Positions 23,801 through 28,900 of a stretch of 28,900 nt of DNA are shown here, one piece after another. The notes under the pieces were generated by a model. It saw only the letters and a list, made by a program, of their open reading frames with translations, had not been told where the DNA came from and made no database searches. Made by a program: the position numbers and the translations under genes. The stretch is from UBA1794 sp964439955 (GTDB lineage: Bacteria > Bacteroidota > Bacteroidia > Bacteroidales > Bacteroidaceae), in the NCBI GenBank assembly GCA_964439955.1, contig CAYTPX010000025.1, positions 1 to 28,900 of the forward strand, in the 5' to 3' direction. Every line of letters starts with the position of its first letter. Within the stretch, counting starts at the first letter, position 1.

Positions 23801-24806
23801 CGAGGCCGCCCAAGAGGAATTAGAGGGTGATTACTACACGGCATCCGGCGCGGAAGCGTACTCGGCTGTGATTGAAGACGTGCTCAAACGTTATCAGGAA
23901 GCGTACCTGCCTGGCAGCGGACGCGACATCACCTACCTCGACTCCTTGATAGCCGAGTTGGAAACGGCCAGCGACGAGTTCGTCTACACCTACCAGATGG
24001 AGCAAGTGACCGACATCGAGAACTCGGGCGCATTGCTCGGGGTTTCGGAAGCTAACCCTGTCAATCTCACCGACTTCATCGTGAACCCGACCTGCGATAA
24101 CGAGAGCAACTCCTCCAATCCGGAAGGTTGGACGTATGCCGGTACCGTGAGCGACCACTACACCGCTTCGGGTGAGCACTATTCCGGCGAGTCCACGGAT
24201 ACTTACCTGGACGACTGGAACTCCACCTACGGCGCACTGCAATCCCGCATCTGCCAGACGATCTACGTGCCGAACGGCCAATACATCTTGCGCTGCGCAG
24301 CCCGCACGAACGGTGAAGGCTTCTACATCTACGCCAATGGCGACACGGTACAGGTTAAGAACGAAGGCAACACCGGCGGCGGCATCTGGGAAGACGCCGA
24401 GGAAGGCAGCGCCATCAAGGAGGCCAACGACGGCCAAGGCTACGGCTGGAGCTACTATGAAGTACGTTTCGGCGTGTACAGCAACGTCCTCGACTTCGGC
24501 GTTACGACCGTGTGCGGCTATGAAGACGCTACGGCATTCAACGGGACTTGGTTCTCTGCCGACGACTTCGAACTGTATATGATCGAAAAGGGCTGGAGCG
24601 TAGGCATCGAAGAAGTTGGCGCGGACGCTACTTCCGCCGCAGACTTCAAGGTGTACACGCAGAATGGCTACATCATCGTGGAAGGCGTGGATAACTATAC
24701 GGTTTACAGCATATCCGGCATGCAAGTAGATGCTGCCCGCCAGCTGCCCGCAGGCACGTACATCGTGACTGCCAACGGCAAGTCGGTGAAAGTAGCCGTA
24801 CAGTAA
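20853..24806 (+). CDS. Large modular secreted protein with type IX-like C-terminal sorting domain
   Basis: About 1317 residues. ATG 20853 (or 20859) gives a Sec signal peptide ending near VQVNAQ; GTG 20820 was judged too early. Four jelly-roll-like modules open with an N-P-(G/S/T)-x-(E/D) or related turn: NPGFEDY near 148, NPSFEDN near 370, a related module from about 740, and NPTCDN near 1077. They resemble carbohydrate-binding-like folds. Two helical regions (about 559-725 and 905-1060) separate them; the second recalls FIVAR-type bundles. The last 60 residues (VYTQNGYIIVEG, YTVYSISGMQV, LPAGTYIVTANGKSVKVAV) match the pattern of type IX secretion type-A sorting domains. No catalytic site was recognised. 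It is probably a surface or released binding/adhesion protein; the ligand is unknown. It is a single-gene unit with its own promoter and terminator. Confidence 0.75.
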   Translation: MLMDRKRFLSFATAVACIAVLGSVAPVQVNAQNPDPYAITVSSEDFGSFDPTTSFSVQADMSTGQTFYWQGSNGYSFSYTAPRMAMYSFLVDFDNLVVTVYESSTELDVLDLEPISYVDSVNVTNNPDLILQQMAGMTGIYESSNLFSNPGFEDYATYTTGDETTLSSSNTRGTPVDWDYDTSNGWRLQNTRYQGDTYEGMFDLMEGNSAFMMHNSTGLLSQQLSGLTAGQWYKVNWRQFSHSDTSPVTLYYAYILKGSAEVASDGSNVIAMHSYYSGPVGMGYYVDPLFAFRIPEGEDDGTYYFAVGKLSGNTINHFDMMTLVAVDESVLNLTPYISFDGDEVTWEEGLTVPVGGGEVIYEDVTTQYMVNPSFEDNVDQQVNVSPYNPDASISTASGSNNGGINQPYGWTIAYSTGIQAGDVWDQASVNNGTSPNGSSNGLTATDGEYFFYYRSRWYDDQDLTISQTTAELPVGYYNITFDACLPEGQTPVTVSVGDYTTEVTNVGSFQTYTFRVNLAVPESLTISAASFKDGSANSTAASMALDNFRIIYCGEADEESARESLIDQMTSYYARLAAYDPSMYPNIMPAGVEVDWYIADDAFWDLGDDYESASLEELQNVVTLQRTAYNNAVSGVDILAELKETLTSCATFLGYNLPGLADYQEIYNTAQTASTTTAGSSDDEAAALITNDYCDSLTNLLISASRDYVLSGVTNATSTQPFVITDYDLYQQVVSAPQFTSVGGDTSNSSDRVSTGWSTNNVASSGDFRLNTTEWVRAEGDTVRTNCWNNWSNSFTSMELYQEITNLPEGMYSVTAKETDNQTVWYDQHLFVSSIAGEAVGLTPTTDISERGFGEYTQMPATDSIWVPEGGTLRIGMKSTSGGDVLGWFCVTDFELYYYPAAEGEGSNAVLARAQEIEALAETHYTETMGAEKDYISSVVAEAYLITDESSTEEITAALTALQTCEDTIEYCVTVYAEFEAAVEAAQEELEGDYYTASGAEAYSAVIEDVLKRYQEAYLPGSGRDITYLDSLIAELETASDEFVYTYQMEQVTDIENSGALLGVSEANPVNLTDFIVNPTCDNESNSSNPEGWTYAGTVSDHYTASGEHYSGESTDTYLDDWNSTYGALQSRICQTIYVPNGQYILRCAARTNGEGFYIYANGDTVQVKNEGNTGGGIWEDAEEGSAIKEANDGQGYGWSYYEVRFGVYSNVLDFGVTTVCGYEDATAFNGTWFSADDFELYMIEKGWSVGIEEVGADATSAADFKVYTQNGYIIVEGVDNYTVYSISGMQVDAARQLPAGTYIVTANGKSVKVAVQ

Positions 24807-24865
24807 TCTTGGATTGAACCTCCCCCTTCCCTTGCCTCCGGGCGGGAATGGACGGGAATAAGAAA

Positions 24866-24905
24866 GAAGCGGCCATGTCCGAAGGGGCATGGCCGCTTCC
24901 TTTTT
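24866..24905 (+). terminator. Rho-independent terminator
   Basis: A 15-bp stem (24866-24880 with 24885-24899, one G-U pair), loop GAAG, then C and five T. It ends the large secreted protein gene 60 bases after its stop. Confidence 0.9.
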
Positions 24906-24982
24906 CCCGTGCCGGGCGGTAGGGGAAGGGAGGCCCGCGTGAGTTTTTGGCGGGAAAGGAGGTAATTTCCAAGGGAAAACAT

Positions 24983-24990
24983 TATCTTTG
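24983..24990 (+). promoter_or_regulatory. Promoter -7 element (TATCTTTG) for the etf operon
   Basis: Exact -7 box 42 bases before etfB; no TTTG stands at the usual -33 spacing. Together with the terminator at 24866-24905 it marks a new transcription unit. Confidence 0.65.
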
Positions 24991-25032
24991 CCGGGAATAG
25001 ATGAAAAACAGGAAATAATACGTAATAGAACC

Positions 25033-25896
25033 ATGAGTCTGAAAATCGTAGTATTGGCGAAACAAGTTCCCGACACGCGCAACGTGGGGAAGGACGCCAT
25101 GAAGGAAGACGGCACGGTGAACCGCGCCGCGCTGCCTGCCATCTTCAACCCCGAAGACCTTAACGCCCTGGAGCAGGCTTTGCGTTTGAAGGACCTCTGC
25201 CCCGGCTCGACCGTCACGCTGCTGACGATGGGCCCCGGGCGTGCGGCCGAAGTGCTCCGCGAGGGCTTGTACCGCGGGGCTGACGCGGGCTACCTGCTGA
25301 CTGACCGTGCTTTTGCCGGTGCCGACACGCTGGCCACTTCCTACGCCTTGTCGGCGGCCATCCGGAAGATGAAGGATTTCGACCTGATTGTTTGCGGACG
25401 CCAGGCCATCGACGGCGACACGGCGCAGGTGGGACCGCAGGTGGCCGAGAAGCTGGGCCTCGCGCAAATCACCTATGCCGAGGAGATATTGGAAGCCGGC
25501 GACGGGAAAATCCGTGTGAAGCGGCGCATCGACGGCGGCATCGAAATCGTGGAAGGGCCGTTGCCCATGGTGGTCACCGTGAACGGTTCGGCTGCCCCCT
25601 GCCGCCCGCGCAATGCGAAATTGCTGATGAAGTACAAGCACGCGATGACGGCCAGCGAGCGCAAGGAGTCGGGCGTGGCGTGTCCTGAGGGACGGCCTTG
25701 GCTGCAACTTGCGGAGTGGAGCGTGGCCGACGTGGAGGGCGACCTCAAACAGTGCGGCCTGAGCGGCTCGCCCACGAAGGTGAAGGGCATCGAGAACATC
25801 GTGTTCCAAGCCAAGGAGAGCAAGACCCTCGGCGGCAGCGACGCGGAAATCGACGGCTTGATGGCGGAACTTATCGCAAACCATACCATAGGTTGA
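25033..25896 (+). CDS. etfB: Electron transfer flavoprotein, beta subunit
   Basis: Protein of 287 residues; ATG 25033 gives MSLKIVVLAKQVPDT, the classical EtfB start. EtfB conserved runs are present: NPEDLNALEQALRLKD, GPGRAAEVLREGLYRGAD, LLTDRAFAGADTLATSYALSAAI, IVCGRQAIDGDTAQVGPQVAEKLG. The run around LLTDRxFAGADTLATS resembles that of EtfB subunits in NADH-linked, bifurcating ETFs rather than mitochondrial-type ones; this is family resemblance, not proof. It pairs with EtfA, encoded 43 bases downstream, to shuttle electrons between the acyl-CoA dehydrogenase and other carriers in the cytosol. The spacer 25897-25939 is A+T-rich, with no hairpin seen. Confidence 0.93.
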   Translation: MSLKIVVLAKQVPDTRNVGKDAMKEDGTVNRAALPAIFNPEDLNALEQALRLKDLCPGSTVTLLTMGPGRAAEVLREGLYRGADAGYLLTDRAFAGADTLATSYALSAAIRKMKDFDLIVCGRQAIDGDTAQVGPQVAEKLGLAQITYAEEILEAGDGKIRVKRRIDGGIEIVEGPLPMVVTVNGSAAPCRPRNAKLLMKYKHAMTASERKESGVACPEGRPWLQLAEWSVADVEGDLKQCGLSGSPTKVKGIENIVFQAKESKTLGGSDAEIDGLMAELIANHTIG

Positions 25897-25939
25897 TACG
25901 CGCGTACATTATAATATTATATATCCACAAGAAAAGCAA

Positions 25940-26959
25940 ATGGACAACATATTCGTATATTGCGAAATAGAAGACGGGGCCGTGGCCGAAGTGAGCCAGG
26001 AGCTCCTCACCAAAGGGCGCACGCTGGCCAACCGTTTGGGATGCAGGCTGGAGGCCGTGGCGGCCGGGCATGGGCTGGAAGGTATCGAAAAGCAGGTGCT
26101 CCCCTATGGGGTGGACGTGCTGCACGTGTTCGACGCGCCGGGGCTTTATCCTTATACTTCCCTCCCGCACACGTCGGTGCTGGTGAAACTCTTCAAAGAG
26201 GAGAAGCCGCAAATCGCCCTGATGGGCGCTACCGTGATCGGGCGTGACCTCGGGCCGCGCGTCTCGTCGGCGCTGGGGAGCGGGCTGACTGCCGATTGCA
26301 CGGCGCTGGAGATAGGAAACCACGAAGACCGCAAGGCGGGCAAGACGTATGAAAACCTGCTTTACCAGATTCGCCCTGCCTTTGGCGGTAACATTGTGGC
26401 TACGATCGTGAACCCGGAACACCGTCCGCAGATGGCGACGGTGCGTGAGGGCGTGATGAAGAAGGAGGTGCTCGACGAGGCTTACCCGGGCACGGTCGTG
26501 CGGCACGACGTGGCAAAGTACGTGGCTGATACGGACTACGTGGTGCGGGTCATCGAACGGCATGTGGAAAAAGCCAAGAACAACCTGAAAGGTTCGCCTA
26601 TCGTGGTGGCCGGGGGATACGGCATGGGGAGCAAAGAGAACTTCCAGATGCTGTTTGATTTGGCACGGGAATTGCATGCCGAGGTAGGGGCGAGCCGTGC
26701 CGCGGTCGATGCGGGGTTCGCGGACCACGACCGGCAAATCGGGCAGACGGGCGTGACAATCCGTCCGAAGCTCTACATAGCGTGCGGAATCTCCGGGCAG
26801 ATCCAGCATATTGCCGGGATGCAGGAAAGCGGAATCATCATTTCCGTGAACAACGACCCGGACGCGCCCATCAATTCCATAGCGGACTATGTGATTACGG
26901 GCAACGTGGAAGACGTCGTGCCCAAAATGCTTAAGTATTATAAGAAAAACAGTAAGTAA
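25940..26959 (+). CDS. etfA: Electron transfer flavoprotein, alpha subunit
   Basis: Protein of 339 residues. The N-terminal ETF domain (1-200) includes LFKEEKPQIALMGATVIGRDLGPRVSSALGSGLTADCT. The C-terminal FAD-binding domain (about 215-335) shows VVAGGYGMGSKENF (the usual GGRG reads GGYG), GASRAAVDAGF, the flavin-binding QIGQTGVTIRPKLYIACGISGQIQH, and NNDPDAPINSIADYVITG. These bind the electron-transferring FAD. The Arg-to-Tyr change in the first motif seems shared by Bacteroides homologues, as far as I recall. It ends three bases before the start of the acyl-CoA dehydrogenase gene, so translation is coupled. Confidence 0.95.
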   Translation: MDNIFVYCEIEDGAVAEVSQELLTKGRTLANRLGCRLEAVAAGHGLEGIEKQVLPYGVDVLHVFDAPGLYPYTSLPHTSVLVKLFKEEKPQIALMGATVIGRDLGPRVSSALGSGLTADCTALEIGNHEDRKAGKTYENLLYQIRPAFGGNIVATIVNPEHRPQMATVREGVMKKEVLDEAYPGTVVRHDVAKYVADTDYVVRVIERHVEKAKNNLKGSPIVVAGGYGMGSKENFQMLFDLARELHAEVGASRAAVDAGFADHDRQIGQTGVTIRPKLYIACGISGQIQHIAGMQESGIIISVNNDPDAPINSIADYVITGNVEDVVPKMLKYYKKNSK

Positions 26960-26962
26960 GAA

Positions 26963-28693
26963 ATGGCTAACTTCTATCAAGATACCCCGGAACTCAGGCA
27001 TCATCTGAACCATCCGCTCATGAAGCGTATCGTGGAGCTGAAGGAGCGTGACTTCCGTGATAAAGATGAATATGATTATGCCCCGACGGATTTCTCCGAC
27101 GCCATGGACAGCTATGAGAAGGTGCTCGATGTGGTGGGAGAGATTGTGGGCGAGACCATTGCACCCAATGCCGAGAATGTGGACCATGAAGGCCCTGTGT
27201 GCGAGAATGGGCGTGTCACTTATGCCAGCGGCACGCAACAGAATCTGCTCACGTGCCGCCAAGCCGGGCTCATGGGAATGGCCATGCCCAGGAGGTATGG
27301 CGGGCTAAACTTCCCTGTCGTGCCTTATATCATGGCAGCCGACATCGTGAGCCGTGGAGATGCGGGCTTTGAGAATCTCTGGGGCTTGCAGGATTGCGCT
27401 GAGACGTTGTACGAATTTGGCAACGAGGAGCAGAAACAACGCTATCTCACCCGGGTTTGCGCGGGCGAGACCATGTCGATGGACCTGACCGAGCCGGACG
27501 CGGGCAGTGACCTGCAGAGCGTCATGCTGAAAGCTACCTATGATGAGAAGGAACAATGCTGGCGGCTGAACGGCGTGAAGCGCTTCATCACGAACGGGGA
27601 CAGCGACATCCACCTCGTCTTGGCGCGTTCGGAGGAAGGGACACGGGACGCGCGGGGGCTTTCCATGTTTATCTATGACAAAAAGAATGGCGGTGTAGAC
27701 GTGCGGCGCATAGAGAACAAGATGGGAATCAAGGGTTCCCCGACGTGCGAGTTGGTCTATAAGAACGCAAAGGCCGAGTTGTGTGGCGACCGAAAAATGG
27801 GGCTCATAAAATATGTGATGGCGCTGATGAACGGAGCACGCCTCGGCATTGCCGCACAGAGCGTGGGACTTTCGCAGGCCGCCTATAACGAGGCGTTGGC
27901 TTATGCACAGGACCGTAGGCAATTCGGAAAGGCTATCATCGAGTTCCCTGCCGTGAGTGACATGTTGGCCTTGATGAAAGCAAAATTGGACGCTTCCCGC
28001 AGTTTATTGTACCAGACCGCACGGTACGTGGACATATACAAAGCGCTCGATGACATTGCGAAAGAGCGGAAACTCACCCCGGAGGAACGTAAGGAACAGA
28101 AGACTTTTGCTAAGCTGGCAGATGCATTTACTCCTTTGGCCAAAGGTCTTGGGAGCGAATTTGCAAACCAAAACGCATACGACTGCATCCAAATCCACGG
28201 AGGTTCGGGTTTCATGAAAGATTACGCCTGCGAACGCATCTACCGGGATAGCCGCATTACTTCGATTTATGAAGGCACGACGCAGTTGCAGACCGTGGCC
28301 GCCATCCGATACGTGACGAACGGTTCGTATTTGGCCACAATTAAGGAATATGAGCAGCAGCCCGTCACCCCGGAATTGGAAAGCTTGTCGGGAAGGGTGA
28401 AGGACATGGCCGACCGTTATGCGGCATCGGTCACGAAAATCATCGAGTCGAAGAACCAAGAGTTGCACGACTTGGTGGCGCGTCGCCTCATGGAAATGGC
28501 CGGTTATATCCTGATGAGCCATCTTTTGTTGCAGGATGCTTCAAAAGACCCCGGGTTGTTTAATAAGTCAACCCAAGTGTTTGTGCGTTTTGCAGAGGCC
28601 GAAGTGGATAAGCACGCACTTTTTATTTTCCGCCTGCAGGAATCCGATCTCCCTTATTACCGGAGCTACGAGCCTAAAAGTGCGGAGGAATAA
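26963..28693 (+). CDS. Acyl-CoA dehydrogenase, long form
   Basis: Flavoenzyme of 576 residues, about 190 longer than short-chain acyl-CoA dehydrogenases. A ~60-residue N-terminal extension (MANFYQDTPELRHHLNHPL) precedes the dehydrogenase core. MSMDLTEPDAGSDLQSV and GVKRFITNGDSD are the two FAD-contact signatures; DRRQFGKAIIEFPAVSDML and QIHGGSGFMKDYACERIYRDSRITSIYEGTTQLQ carry the C-terminal signature with the presumed catalytic Glu in YEGT. The last ~140 residues are a helical extension like that of the acetyl-CoA dehydrogenase-like C-terminal domain. It takes electrons from an acyl-CoA and should pass them to EtfAB, encoded directly upstream. The chain length of its substrate cannot be deduced. 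Confidence 0.92.
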   Translation: MANFYQDTPELRHHLNHPLMKRIVELKERDFRDKDEYDYAPTDFSDAMDSYEKVLDVVGEIVGETIAPNAENVDHEGPVCENGRVTYASGTQQNLLTCRQAGLMGMAMPRRYGGLNFPVVPYIMAADIVSRGDAGFENLWGLQDCAETLYEFGNEEQKQRYLTRVCAGETMSMDLTEPDAGSDLQSVMLKATYDEKEQCWRLNGVKRFITNGDSDIHLVLARSEEGTRDARGLSMFIYDKKNGGVDVRRIENKMGIKGSPTCELVYKNAKAELCGDRKMGLIKYVMALMNGARLGIAAQSVGLSQAAYNEALAYAQDRRQFGKAIIEFPAVSDMLALMKAKLDASRSLLYQTARYVDIYKALDDIAKERKLTPEERKEQKTFAKLADAFTPLAKGLGSEFANQNAYDCIQIHGGSGFMKDYACERIYRDSRITSIYEGTTQLQTVAAIRYVTNGSYLATIKEYEQQPVTPELESLSGRVKDMADRYAASVTKIIESKNQELHDLVARRLMEMAGYILMSHLLLQDASKDPGLFNKSTQVFVRFAEAEVDKHALFIFRLQESDLPYYRSYEPKSAEE

Positions 28694-28714
28694 AGTCCTC
28701 TCATAAATCCGATT

Positions 28715-28759
28715 AGCAAGAAGGAGGAGTCCCTTGGGGAAACCTCCTTTTGCTTTTTT
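28715..28759 (+). terminator. Rho-independent terminator after the etf-ACAD operon
   Basis: AGCAAGAAGGAGG (28715-28727) pairs with CCTCCTTTTGCT (28743-28754) with one bulged base, followed by a T-run to 28759. It starts 21 bases after the dehydrogenase stop. Confidence 0.85.
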
Positions 28760-28900
28760 GTTTGTTGTACTGTGTGTTCATGTGATTCCTCTGGGGGAGG
28801 TGAGCAAGGCGTAACCATCCCAGAGGACGCGGGGCATGCGGATTGCGGCATGTGGTACAACGCTCTCGGAACGGAAGGGCAAGTTGCCGATGTCTTTTAT
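28760..28900. other. Window end, gene-free, with one inverted repeat
   Basis: TCCTCTGGG (28787-28795) and CCCAGAGGA (28819-28827) are exact reverse complements separated by 23 bases. No open frame is supported. It may be the leader of a gene beyond the window. Confidence 0.3.

Noticed and set aside
22176..23813. Open frame of 545 codons antisense to the large secreted protein
   Set aside because: His/Val/Gly-rich shadow frame; the sense frame has a signal peptide and modular repeats.
1..28900. CRISPR arrays, rRNA and tRNA genes, complete insertion sequences
   Set aside because: No regularly spaced short direct repeats, rRNA-like stretches, complete tRNA cloverleaves or transposase genes were seen.

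Overview
The window reads as chromosomal DNA of a Bacteroidales bacterium, probably a gut commensal of fairly high G+C. Several intergenic regions carry the Bacteroidetes housekeeping promoter (TTTG, 18-20 bp, TAnnTTTG; often only TATCTTTG). Secreted proteins have Bacteroides-type lipoprotein signals. Family content fits too: DUF6057, a PD40 propeller, an extended acyl-CoA dehydrogenase next to etfBA, and a C-terminal domain resembling type IX secretion sorting domains. Genus cannot be fixed from the sequence alone.

Region 1 (1-2500) is A+T-richer than the rest and looks acquired. Single genes, a PBP-like lipoprotein without its catalytic residues and a HAD_SAK-type phosphatase-fold protein, alternate with imperfectly palindromic repeats. 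A transcription terminator and the decayed 5' end of a tyrosine recombinase follow. The layout recalls integron cassettes and the recombinase-associated (rAID) immunity arrays of gut Bacteroidales.

Region 2 (2500-7700, minus strand) holds a lipoprotein resembling leukocidin/cytolysin pore formers, split by a frameshift at a run of eight G. It is followed by an AraC regulator, a YdcZ-type transporter, a truncated aldo/keto reductase and an SDR protein.

Region 3 (7700-9280) has a perfect promoter followed by a long, nearly continuous RNA hairpin (6S-like candidate) and a small outer-membrane beta-barrel gene.

Region 4 (9281-20338) is core-like. A DUF6057 membrane protein and a CxxCH-containing propeller lipoprotein form one minus-strand operon. 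An EamA transporter, yicC, gmk and nadD form a plus-strand operon. nadD runs tail-to-tail into a minus-strand cluster of GT87, GT2 and an MsbA-like ABC exporter, probably for envelope glycolipid synthesis and export. G+C-rich intergenic tracts between these genes share sequence blocks.

Region 5 (20339-28900) begins with a 19-bp perfect palindrome and a promoter for a secreted protein of about 1317 residues with repeated jelly-roll-like and helical modules. It continues with the etfB-etfA-acyl-CoA dehydrogenase operon, bounded by good terminators. The best candidates for something undescribed are the cassette array, the G8-interrupted pore-former-like gene, the structured RNA and the large modular surface protein.
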